Source: an uncultured Bacteroidales bacterium (GTDB lineage Bacteria > Bacteroidota > Bacteroidia > Bacteroidales > UBA932). Taken from it: a DNA stretch of 64,000 nucleotides. Shown here piece by piece: positions 7,690 to 15,417 of the stretch. A program made the position numbers and the translations under genes. Position 1 is the stretch's first letter, and the number at the start of each line of letters is the position of its first letter. The stretch lies in contig CAKVAS010000007.1 in the NCBI GenBank assembly GCA_934725015.1, forward strand, positions 51,862 to 115,861. Direction: 5' to 3'. The notes below the pieces were generated by a model. The model did not search any database and was not told where the DNA came from. It saw only the letters and a list, made by a program, of their open reading frames with translations.

Positions 7690-10600
7690 ATGCCACAAAC
7701 GACACCTACTGCGGACGAACTGTCTGCCGCACCCAACGAAAATCATGACAGCTGCACCTATGAAATCCTGTGCGAAACCGACTGCATCGACGGAAAGCAT
7801 GAGGTCAAGGAAGAGACCGACTGCATCAGGCTGAAGTTCAGGCAGTTTCTCCACATTGACGTCATACTGACAGAAGAAGGCCTCGGGGTAGAGAAAGGCA
7901 ACCTGGACATGGAGGACAGCCTCCGCATTGACGTGGCGACGCTCAGGGGAACGGGGGCATTCTCGTATGAATTCGACTGCGCCGACATGAACCTGATTGG
8001 GGCAGACGGGACGCTTCATGTTCCGGCGGTTGTGCAGGATGTCCTGCTCGGAGAGGACTATGTACTGGAAGATGACGAGGAGGACACTCTTGTGATTTCG
8101 GTTTTCCGCAAGTGGAAATTCGTCGCAAGCAAACATATTAAGGTCATCGGTCCGTGGCCTCAGAAGCTCTCGGTTTCAGACGCACAGACAGTCATCAGCC
8201 GCGGCGCCTCGCCGAAGGACTGCCTGACGGTCATACGGAGCTTTGCCGGATGGGGTAACTTCAAGAAAAGGATGGAAGAGGCCGTTGTCTGCCGAAGAGT
8301 CGAAAGAGAACGGGAAAAGGCCGGGCTGATTCCGGGCGGAACCGTGCTCCACAGCATTATAACAGGAAATTCCGGCACAGGCAAGACCACGGCCGCCTGC
8401 ATGATGGCGGCGCTCTACAGGAGTCTGAGACTTCTTGACGGCCCGAAAATTCTCGCGACGAAGGTTTCAAAGCTGGCGTCCTCAAATGTCAACGGGGAAT
8501 ACGACAACACGATTTCCGCAGTTGAGAACGCACAGGGCGGAGCCATGGTTTTCGAAGACGCGCACGAGCTCTACCACACGGACACAAAGAACTACGACTC
8601 CGAACAGCGTATCATCCGGGCACTTACCGATGCCCTTGAGAATCCCAAGTTCAAGAAATGGATGCTGGTGCTGACCGGCGAGCAGGAAGGAATCGAGTCG
8701 CTCATGGCCGCGAACCCGTCGCTCGCGAAGCATTTCACAAGGCCCATATATCTGGAGGACTTCAGCACGGACGAACTGTGCGCAGTCGCCGAGTCCGTCT
8801 GTGCCTTCCGCGGCTTCGTGCTGACGGACGAAAGCCGCCTGAAACTCAGGAGCGCAATCTCGCACGGAAGCATCCATCAGAAGTCCGGAGCGAGGAATGT
8901 CCGCCTCGTGGAAAGGATGTTCGACGAAAGGATTGTTCCGGCAATGTACATACGCCTCGGTAATGTCCCGGAAGCCGACAAAGTGACATTGCGGACAATT
9001 CTGCCGGAAGACATTCCTTCGGTCCGCGCCGACACGGGAGAGGAGGCCATCGCCGAACTGGACAGCCTCATAGGGCTCGAAAAGATCAAGACAAGGGTCA
9101 AGGACTTCCTCTATGCCGTCAGACTGGCGGGAAGGAGGATGGAAATGGGACTTCCGGCAACTATGCCGAGACTGAACATGGTGTTCCTCGGCAATCCCGG
9201 CACGGGAAAGACAACCGTCGCCGAAATCATAGGAAAGGTGTTCTCCTCATGGGGCATACTCTCCGAAGGAAGGGTCATCAGGACGGAGAAGAGCCAGATG
9301 GTCGGGCAGTACATCGGGGAGACGGAGTTCAAGATGAACAACCTCCTTGCACGGGCGAACGGCAACATCCTTTTCATCGACGAGGCCTATCAGCTTGTCG
9401 AGGGAGGCGAGAGGGACTACGGGCGAATTGTCATGAACTCGCTGCTTACCGAACTAGGCAAGGACAGCCCGAACCTCGTCGTCATTCTTGCCGGCTACAC
9501 CGCCCCCATGAAGAAGCTCATCGAAAGCAATGCCGGAATCGGAAGCCGCTTCCCCAACGTAATCAGCTTCGAGGACTACACGGCCGATGAACTGATGGAA
9601 ATCGGGAAGGATATGATTCAGCGGCAGGGATTTACCCTCACCGAGGGCGCGGCGGCGAAGATGCGCGCCATTATAGAAGAGGAGTCGGAGAAACCTTCAC
9701 CGCGCTTCGGCAACGGGCGTTTCGTCTCCAACCTGCTCCGGAACGAGATTCTCGCCGCGCTCGGAACCCGCACGGCCTCACTCTCGAACCCGACCGCAGG
9801 GCAGCTCAGCACCATACTTCCCGAAGACGTGGTGATTGACAAGGCACACCGGGACATTGTCTTTGACGACGAGGCAATTGACGCGGCGCTCGGCAGGCTC
9901 GACGCCCTCGTGGGAATGGAAAACGTGAAGACGGCAATCCACAATTTCGTCCGCTCCGCCCGCTATCTCCATTCCATAGGCGAGCCTTATGTGGGGAAGG
10001 GACTGCTGTCCTGGAGATTCATCGGGCACAGCGGCACGGGGAAGAGCACGGTCGCGGAAATCATGGCGGCCATTCTCCGGGGCATGAGGCTGATTTCCAA
10101 CAGCAACATCACCGAAATCAAGGGCGAGCGAATCTTCAACGCATCCGAGTCCGACTGTGACGGCGTTCTTGCGGAGGCCGTAAAGAGGTCCTGCAACGGA
10201 CTGATATTCATAGACATCGACAATCCGCAGTTCAACTGGACGAATCCCGTCTATGGCCGAGGCGTGGAGCAGGTGCGCCTGAAGATTCAGGAACTGACGG
10301 TGGAGTCCGGCGGGGAGTGCGCCCTCATTCTTGCCGAGCTCGACGCCCCGAACAAGAGCATGGCCGAGCAGCTCTCCGACGCGGGAATCCACGAGTTCGA
10401 CCACACGCTGATTTTCAAGGACTTCACCCCTGACGAGCTCTACGGCATCCTGTGCAGCTGCCTTGCCCGCCACGGCGTCGCCTTCAGTCCTGCCACGGAA
10501 AAGCACATGAGAGGCTACCTACATTCTCTTCCGTCCTCCGCCAAGGCCAGCGCCCGCACGATGAAGCTAATGTCCAGAACGATTTACCAGCAGGTCATAC

Positions 10601-10704
10601 TCCGCGAGTCCGGCCTTGCCCGCCCGCCCAAGACCCATCAGGTCCAGCTTCAGGACATCGCGACCTTCAGATGGAACCCGAAGAAAGGCCGGATCGGGTT
10701 CTGA
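7690..10704 (+). CDS. Triple AAA+ ATPase (CbbX/SpoVK-like domains)
   Basis: A protein of about 1004 residues. Residues 1-190 form a beta-rich acidic domain I do not recognise. Three AAA+ modules follow, each with a P-loop: GNSGTGKTT near 225, GNPGTGKTT near 505 and GHSGTGKST near 780. Walker B is canonical only in the middle module (ILFIDEAYQL); the first has MVFEDAHEL and the third LIFIDIDNP, so the middle ring is probably the active motor. The AAA modules resemble the CbbX/SpoVK/EccA group used to remodel protein partners. The start at 7690 is chosen because a -7 box sits at 7618-7625. A TIR-like gene follows 41 bp downstream on the same strand. Function is unknown; a defence or stress role is inference from that neighbour and the adjacent CRISPR island. 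Confidence 0.75.
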   Translation: MPQTTPTADELSAAPNENHDSCTYEILCETDCIDGKHEVKEETDCIRLKFRQFLHIDVILTEEGLGVEKGNLDMEDSLRIDVATLRGTGAFSYEFDCADMNLIGADGTLHVPAVVQDVLLGEDYVLEDDEEDTLVISVFRKWKFVASKHIKVIGPWPQKLSVSDAQTVISRGASPKDCLTVIRSFAGWGNFKKRMEEAVVCRRVEREREKAGLIPGGTVLHSIITGNSGTGKTTAACMMAALYRSLRLLDGPKILATKVSKLASSNVNGEYDNTISAVENAQGGAMVFEDAHELYHTDTKNYDSEQRIIRALTDALENPKFKKWMLVLTGEQEGIESLMAANPSLAKHFTRPIYLEDFSTDELCAVAESVCAFRGFVLTDESRLKLRSAISHGSIHQKSGARNVRLVERMFDERIVPAMYIRLGNVPEADKVTLRTILPEDIPSVRADTGEEAIAELDSLIGLEKIKTRVKDFLYAVRLAGRRMEMGLPATMPRLNMVFLGNPGTGKTTVAEIIGKVFSSWGILSEGRVIRTEKSQMVGQYIGETEFKMNNLLARANGNILFIDEAYQLVEGGERDYGRIVMNSLLTELGKDSPNLVVILAGYTAPMKKLIESNAGIGSRFPNVISFEDYTADELMEIGKDMIQRQGFTLTEGAAAKMRAIIEEESEKPSPRFGNGRFVSNLLRNEILAALGTRTASLSNPTAGQLSTILPEDVVIDKAHRDIVFDDEAIDAALGRLDALVGMENVKTAIHNFVRSARYLHSIGEPYVGKGLLSWRFIGHSGTGKSTVAEIMAAILRGMRLISNSNITEIKGERIFNASESDCDGVLAEAVKRSCNGLIFIDIDNPQFNWTNPVYGRGVEQVRLKIQELTVESGGECALILAELDAPNKSMAEQLSDAGIHEFDHTLIFKDFTPDELYGILCSCLARHGVAFSPATEKHMRGYLHSLPSSAKASARTMKLMSRTIYQQVILRESGLARPPKTHQVQLQDIATFRWNPKKGRIGF

Positions 10705-10745
10705 AAAGACGATGCAGGCCATTTTTTACTGAATCACGGATAATC

Positions 10746-11180
10746 ATGAAAAACGTACATCCCAAAAGAACGGTATATGTCAGCTTCGCCCCGGGTGACG
10801 AGGCTGTCGCGGAAGAATTCATAAGCCACATGACGCGCCCGGACATAGTGGAGGACATCTTTCATTCACAGCACTTTTTCTGGTACCGGGCGGACAACAA
10901 CGAGATGATGAGCCACCTGCGCATTGCGGACTCTTCCGTCATAATCCTCCTCTACACCGAACGCACGAACGGCAACTGGCGGGTGCGCGACGACATGGCC
11001 GAGGCTCTGGAATACGTCAAGCCGGTATTCGGCTGCTTCCTCTGCGACACTCCGATGTCCGACGAGTTCGTAGGAGTCCTGAACGCCGAGGACCAGTTCG
11101 CCCACACGCAAATCCTCACCCGCGAAGAAGTCTTCAACCAGATTGCCTCCTACAAGGTCTGGCGCACGGTGATGGGGTAG
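10746..11180 (+). CDS. TIR-like domain protein
   Basis: A 144-residue single-domain protein. It follows the TIR plan: RTVYVSFAPGDEAVAEEF (strand A and the SxxD-like loop), a central RADNNEMMSHLRIADSSVIILLYTE (strands C/D with the S-V-I-I-L-L core), then GNWRVRDDMAEALEYVKPVFGCFL. The W-x3-D/E position, which carries the catalytic glutamate in TIR NADases, has Asp (WRVRDD), so NAD hydrolysis is uncertain. No membrane segment is seen. It lies 41 bp after the triple-AAA+ gene, so the two are probably co-transcribed. It could alternatively be a TIR-like protein-interaction module. Confidence 0.55.
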   Translation: MKNVHPKRTVYVSFAPGDEAVAEEFISHMTRPDIVEDIFHSQHFFWYRADNNEMMSHLRIADSSVIILLYTERTNGNWRVRDDMAEALEYVKPVFGCFLCDTPMSDEFVGVLNAEDQFAHTQILTREEVFNQIASYKVWRTVMG

Positions 11181-11183
11181 GAG

Positions 11184-11208
11184 GGGCAGAAACGGACTGT
11201 TTCTGCCC
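11184..11208. terminator. Hairpin between convergent genes
   Basis: GGGCAGAAAC, a five-base loop, and GTTTCTGCCC form a perfect 10-bp stem just after the TIR-like gene stop and before the 3' end of the converging minus-strand gene. The base run on either side is only weakly T/A-rich, so efficiency as a bidirectional terminator is uncertain. Confidence 0.5.
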
Positions 11209-11234
11209 TAAAATATAGGCATAGAAGGGCAAAA

Positions 11235-12500
11235 TCAATAGTCAATCATCCCTATCTTGCCGAGCTCCAGAACGGTATCAACCTTGAGGATTGTGAAGAG
11301 GAGTTCCTTCGCGTCCCATGTGTCCTGCTGGAAAAAGTCGAAATATGGCTTCAGCAAAGCGTACAGCTCGTGTGCTTTCTGAAAGTCATCGATGCCGTAG
11401 TTTTCGGCGAAGGTGATTTCATCTGTCGTGCCGAGAGCCTTTTCAAATCGTTCCTTGGCATCAGATTTATCCTCAGCCCCGCTCTTTACTCTGAAATAGC
11501 TGACAAATTCACATTTGTCTATCTCGGCATTCTTGTCAAGGTTCCCTTTCGCATCTCTGGTATATCTCAAGAACGAAACTCTGTCCCCATTCTTATTGTC
11601 GCTGTTCATCAGGGAACCGAACCCTCGTCCCACGCCGCAGCCTCCGACCGCATCATTGAACGCAGAGTCATCCCATATTTCCCTCAGATACCGGGTTTCT
11701 CCATTCCTGTCTTCGACAAGTACATTCAATTTCTGCTTATCAAAATGCTCCAGAACAAACGAAAACAGCGAATACGGGACATTGTTTTCGCGGCTGTAAG
11801 ACTTGTTCGATTTCGTGATGGCATCCTGCAGACGGTACATCTTCGCTATCAGGAACAGCGGCTTGAAAAGAAGATTGTCGTAGTCGTTCTTAAGAGAATC
11901 GTCGGAAATTCGGCTGTTGGCAAAATGTTTCGCAGCGGACTCAACCTCAAGATTGTAATTCTTGAACAGGAGTTTCTCCTCATGCATCTCCTTATAAACC
12001 TTGGCATCAACGGCATCGATAGGCAGGATGTATTCATCAGATAATGTCGTGAGTTTCAAGACATTCGCCTCGGAAGGATATTTGCCCCGCCGACCGTCGC
12101 GGATGTTATTCAAGTGCCGGAATTTCAGCAAAGCCGCGCAGGTACAGGCAAGGTTGCGGTAGAAATGTCGCGGAATGTCCCGGAGCATCCCCAACTGCGC
12201 CTCCAGCGGAGCCTTCTGAGTATGCTGCTCGGTGCTCTTCTGAGCCTTCAGAGTGTACCAACCGACAAGAAGGGAGAAGAAAGCCACGACAAACGCAAAA
12301 ACGCCGTAGAGATTCCAGCCGTCCTTCATATCGTTGTGTCTGGTATTTTCCTCGATATCATAGACGACTCCCCAATTCCCGAGGCTATCAGCATTTTCTG
12401 TTTTAACCGGTTCATTATGGCAAGAACCCCCATTAAAGCCACAAGCCGTCACAATGAAGAGTACCGAAACCACAGACAAAAGAATTGCTTTATTCTTCAT
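11235..12500 (-). CDS. Unrecognised membrane/lipoprotein, last gene of the CorA operon
   Basis: I do not recognise this 421-residue protein. From the ATG at 12500 it begins MKNKAILLSVVSVLFIVTACG, a signal peptide ending in a lipobox-like VTAC; an alternative is that this is a first membrane helix. A second hydrophobic segment, YGVFAFVVAFFSLLVGWYTL, lies near residues 65-85. The remaining 330 residues are mixed, charged and soluble, with FYRNLACTCAALLKFRHLNN early on and EEITFAENYGIDDF-like acidic sequence late. It starts seven bases after the stop of the preceding two-helix gene and is the fourth gene of the DHH-CorA operon. By position it is a candidate accessory component of the CRISPR-activated CorA effector; nothing in its sequence proves this. 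Confidence 0.6.
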   Translation of the reverse strand: MKNKAILLSVVSVLFIVTACGFNGGSCHNEPVKTENADSLGNWGVVYDIEENTRHNDMKDGWNLYGVFAFVVAFFSLLVGWYTLKAQKSTEQHTQKAPLEAQLGMLRDIPRHFYRNLACTCAALLKFRHLNNIRDGRRGKYPSEANVLKLTTLSDEYILPIDAVDAKVYKEMHEEKLLFKNYNLEVESAAKHFANSRISDDSLKNDYDNLLFKPLFLIAKMYRLQDAITKSNKSYSRENNVPYSLFSFVLEHFDKQKLNVLVEDRNGETRYLREIWDDSAFNDAVGGCGVGRGFGSLMNSDNKNGDRVSFLRYTRDAKGNLDKNAEIDKCEFVSYFRVKSGAEDKSDAKERFEKALGTTDEITFAENYGIDDFQKAHELYALLKPYFDFFQQDTWDAKELLFTILKVDTVLELGKIGMIDY

Positions 12501-12507
12501 GCGAGCC

Positions 12508-12987
12508 TCAATCATTAAACTTATTAAACTCATCTTTCCATACCTCAAACGACTTTTCCATATATTCCTGGTCAACAACCTGTTGCTTCACCCATGGAAT
12601 TACGGCATACTCATAGAAGATCTTAAGCTTTATGTTTGCCGTATCGCATTTCTTCTGCAATAACGTCAGTTCTTCTGATTGATTCTTTGCGTTTTGACTC
12701 TTCAGGTCCGAGACCTCTTTCTTTAGCCTTAATATCTCCTCATTCTTTTTTTCGACGAGGCGAGCATTCTCTTTTGCCTGCTCATCGGCAATTCTATCCG
12801 TCTTCGCCTCCTTATAATGAAGGACAACAGAGCAGATTACATAAGCCGCCAACACAAATGACGACAATAAGACCAAAATGAGCAGCCAACACGCAAACTT
12901 GTCTTTCAGCCAAAAGCAACCTAATACGGCAATCAGAATCAGACCGACCATGGCGGTCATCGTGCAGGCAAAGTTTTTCCAGTTCAT
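12508..12987 (-). CDS. Small two-helix membrane protein with coiled coil, CorA operon
   Basis: A 159-residue protein of unknown family. Two adjacent membrane helices (MTAMVGLILIAVLGCFWL and FACWLLILVLLSSFVLAAYVI) occupy residues 10-55. They are followed by a highly charged coiled coil (about 65-115, with NEEILRLKKEVSDLKSQ) and a short C-terminal helical segment with IPWVKQQVVDQEY. Its ATG overlaps the stop of corA (ATGA), so the two are translationally coupled. The architecture, a membrane hairpin with a cytoplasmic coiled coil, suggests a scaffold or partner of the CorA-like channel, which is an inference from coupling. Confidence 0.65.
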   Translation of the reverse strand: MNWKNFACTMTAMVGLILIAVLGCFWLKDKFACWLLILVLLSSFVLAAYVICSVVLHYKEAKTDRIADEQAKENARLVEKKNEEILRLKKEVSDLKSQNAKNQSEELTLLQKKCDTANIKLKIFYEYAVIPWVKQQVVDQEYMEKSFEVWKDEFNKFND

Positions 12988-14465
12988 AATTCTTTCTTTT
13001 TATGGTTAATTACAAGTAACAATACGGCCATGAAAAGCGCCATGACGCAGACGGCCAGCGCGAAACTGCCCCAGAAGCCCTCTCCCACCAGAAATATGTT
13101 GTTCATGCCCCAGAGTCCGGTGACGAGCGACACGGGAAGAAGAACCGTGGCAATCTTGTTGAGAGTCTGCGCCTTCTCGTCGCGGGCACGGCCCTCGCGG
13201 ATGGAGATGTACTGGTGAAGTTCACCGATTTCCCCGTCAAGGCTCCTGACATATTCAGATAGCCTCAACGCCTCCTGAAGCATCGTGTAAATCTCGATGC
13301 CCTGGTCCTGAGCCGAGACCTCGCGGAAATAAATCTGATTGATGAAGCGGATATATTCACGATAAAGTGAACTTATATGTTCTGATATTACCCTTATGTC
13401 AGCGGAGGCGAGCAGCCGGCTGAGCTTCGTGACTTCGCCGGAGAAGCGCAGCATCGACGCCCGCTGCACAAGTACAAGCTCCGTCATCCTCGCATACATC
13501 GTCTCGAAATAGTCCAGAAGGTACTGCGGCACACCGGAATTTGTCAGATAGACAAACGAGTAGCGGCTCACGCCATACAGAGAACTCCACCGCTGCCACC
13601 TGACATAGCTGCTTTTCTTCAGCAGCTCCGCCCTCATGTTCTCATCCTGACAAGAGACGGTAAAGCCGTCAACAAAAACATACCTGTACCAAAACTTGGA
13701 AAAGTCTCCTTCAGCCTTCTGATAGGCCTCAATGTCCTTGGTAAATACTTCGCTCAACTCATCATTCTTATACCACGACATGACATACATCCTGTCGTCC
13801 ACGACAGGCTCGACGCTGACATTGTCCGCCAGCTCCCCGATTAGCCTGTCCAGCATCGGCGACTGTTTCCATGAATCGTCGGGGGTATATTCCGTGAAAT
13901 CCTCTCTGAATCCGTCAGCCGACAGAAGCCCGTCAATGCAGATGTATTCGCTCAGCTCGTTCCGTCCCTCTATGTCCGCTATGAACGGCGGCATAATCCT
14001 TCGCCCGAACTGGTTGATGTTCAATACGTCCTGAGGCTCGCGCTGCGCAGGATTCGTGTTCCGCAGATGAAGCGTAAGACACCCGACTCCCGTCGTATAA
14101 AGGTTTATGTTCATAGCCTCGACATCAAGGGCATAAGCCTCCTGACGATTCTTTATCTTTATGATATACTGAACATTGCCTGCCTCCTGCGTCTCCACTC
14201 TCTCGAAATGACGGATGAGCCCCATGACATCGTTTCCATTGTCGTAGAGAATGTCGTGGACAAACTTGTAGTAATAGTTCTTCTCATTATAGAGGACTTT
14301 CCTGTCTTCCTCGCTTTGTCCGGCAAACTGCCTCCGCCAATACGAGCCTTCGCGGAAATGAATCCGGTTCATGTCGGTCTGTTCCGAGAATGTCAGAATC
14401 CCGGACGAGGCGACGCTCCATTTGAACGGGAACGAGAATATGTGATAGCTGTATGTCTCTTTCAT
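12984..14465 (-). CDS. corA: CorA-like membrane effector of the type III CRISPR system
   Basis: A 493-residue protein with a large soluble N-terminal part (about 430 residues, ending in long helices) and two C-terminal membrane helices. The pore signature GMN is present (GLWGMNNIFLVG, near residue 453), as in CorA-family magnesium channels. The N-terminal domain is unlike housekeeping CorA and is larger. The gene overlaps an upstream DHH-type gene and a downstream membrane gene by four bases each, and lies beside a type III-B CRISPR array. In Bacteroides fragilis, Cas10 makes SAM-AMP, which activates such a CorA to disrupt the membrane; the same function is inferred here. A conventional Mg2+ transporter is less likely given the operon. 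Confidence 0.8.
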   Translation of the reverse strand: MKETYSYHIFSFPFKWSVASSGILTFSEQTDMNRIHFREGSYWRRQFAGQSEEDRKVLYNEKNYYYKFVHDILYDNGNDVMGLIRHFERVETQEAGNVQYIIKIKNRQEAYALDVEAMNINLYTTGVGCLTLHLRNTNPAQREPQDVLNINQFGRRIMPPFIADIEGRNELSEYICIDGLLSADGFREDFTEYTPDDSWKQSPMLDRLIGELADNVSVEPVVDDRMYVMSWYKNDELSEVFTKDIEAYQKAEGDFSKFWYRYVFVDGFTVSCQDENMRAELLKKSSYVRWQRWSSLYGVSRYSFVYLTNSGVPQYLLDYFETMYARMTELVLVQRASMLRFSGEVTKLSRLLASADIRVISEHISSLYREYIRFINQIYFREVSAQDQGIEIYTMLQEALRLSEYVRSLDGEIGELHQYISIREGRARDEKAQTLNKIATVLLPVSLVTGLWGMNNIFLVGEGFWGSFALAVCVMALFMAVLLLVINHKKKEL

Positions 14466-15229
14466 TGTATGCCTAAGTTTGATTTTATTCTGTCTATATA
14501 TTCCTCTATCTCCGAAGGGGTATATTTTCCTGCGGCGCAGCCGATGTAGCCGGAGTCTCCCCCGCCGAAGAAAACTGTCTTCTGACTGATTTCCCGCGAA
14601 AGAAGTGCCCTGAATTCGGAGACGCCGTCGCCGTAGAACATGAATTCGGAGTCATTGTATATCAGCAGGCTGCGGTACGGATAGAGGCGGTCGCATATCG
14701 GCGAAAACTTGTGGATTCCGGTTCTGACGACATAGAGAGTTGAGGCATCTCCCGAGACCCGGCTCACGGCAAGTTCAGCCGCCCGCTCGTCATCCTCAGT
14801 CACGCCCTGCGCCCTGCGGTCCGCCAGACGGATTTCCTCAATTTCGGCCGGTGTCGCCCCGAGGCTTTCCATGCCGGGAATATAGCGGGCGTCGTTGGCG
14901 GCAATCAGCCTTTCGCGCCTGCTCATCGGCAGTCCGAGCACGGTCATGACCTGTTCAAGTGACGACGGCCTTCCGGCAAAGTCATTATGGTGGTCTATCC
15001 GCACATAGTTCGCGGGAGTCTCGACATCTTCCATCAGTTCAACGCCATAGAGCGTCATTTCAGGATTTCCCGCATATTCCTCAATTACATCACTGTAGCT
15101 GCTCAGGAATGCATTGTCCCACCGCAGGCGACGGTTCTCGAAACGGACGCCGTTGCCACGCAGCACATCTTCGATTGTCTGCATTTCAAGGTCCTGTCCC
15201 CCAAGAAGAAATATACGTCGGTTTTCCAT
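14462..15229 (-). CDS. DHH-type phosphodiesterase, NrN-like (putative SAM-AMP off switch)
   Basis: A 255-residue soluble protein starting at the ATG at 15229. It contains RIDHHND near residues 77-83 followed by RPSSLEQVMTVLGL, the DHH-motif arrangement of the DHH phosphoesterases, and LIAANDARYIPGM about 30 residues later, a likely metal-binding Asp. The N-terminal FLLGGQDLEM could supply the divergent first motif. In known SAM-AMP systems a DHH/DHHA1 enzyme (NrN) encoded beside CorA degrades the signal; the same role is inferred. It is the first gene of a four-gene operon with its own promoter (15257-15264) and overlaps corA by four bases. The family assignment rests on motifs seen by eye, and the DHHA1 part is not clear. 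Confidence 0.6.
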   Translation of the reverse strand: MENRRIFLLGGQDLEMQTIEDVLRGNGVRFENRRLRWDNAFLSSYSDVIEEYAGNPEMTLYGVELMEDVETPANYVRIDHHNDFAGRPSSLEQVMTVLGLPMSRRERLIAANDARYIPGMESLGATPAEIEEIRLADRRAQGVTEDDERAAELAVSRVSGDASTLYVVRTGIHKFSPICDRLYPYRSLLIYNDSEFMFYGDGVSEFRALLSREISQKTVFFGGGDSGYIGCAAGKYTPSEIEEYIDRIKSNLGIQ

Positions 15230-15256
15230 AAGCCTATCCACCATGCGGTCTGCTTC

Positions 15257-15264
15257 CAAAGATA
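15257..15264 (-). promoter_or_regulatory. -7 promoter element for the DHH-CorA effector operon
   Basis: Plus-strand CAAAGATA reads TATCTTTG on the minus strand, a perfect TAnnTTTG match, with a TTG about 19 bases further upstream that may be the -33 element. It is placed 28 bases before the ATG at 15229 and between the gene and the trailer end of the CRISPR array, so the effector operon can be expressed independently of the cas operon and array. Confidence 0.6.
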
Positions 15265-15417
15265 CAACAATTTCCCAAATCCGCAATGCCCTTAGCCAGT
15301 TTTAATACCGCTCTCGCAGTAAACACTTGAAATGACTCAGGTGTACGGAACTCCGGAAAACGGCAAGTCTCAATACCGCTCTCGCAGTAAACACTTGAAA
15401 TAAACTTTAGATAATGC

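Noticed and set aside
10746..11180. TIR-like gene as an effector of the CRISPR system
   Set aside because: It is on the opposite strand, convergent with the CorA operon and co-directional with the AAA+ gene; no operon link to cas genes.
12984..14465. CorA-like protein as an ordinary magnesium transporter
   Set aside because: It is translationally coupled to a DHH-type gene and sits by a type III locus, and its soluble domain is larger than in housekeeping CorA.
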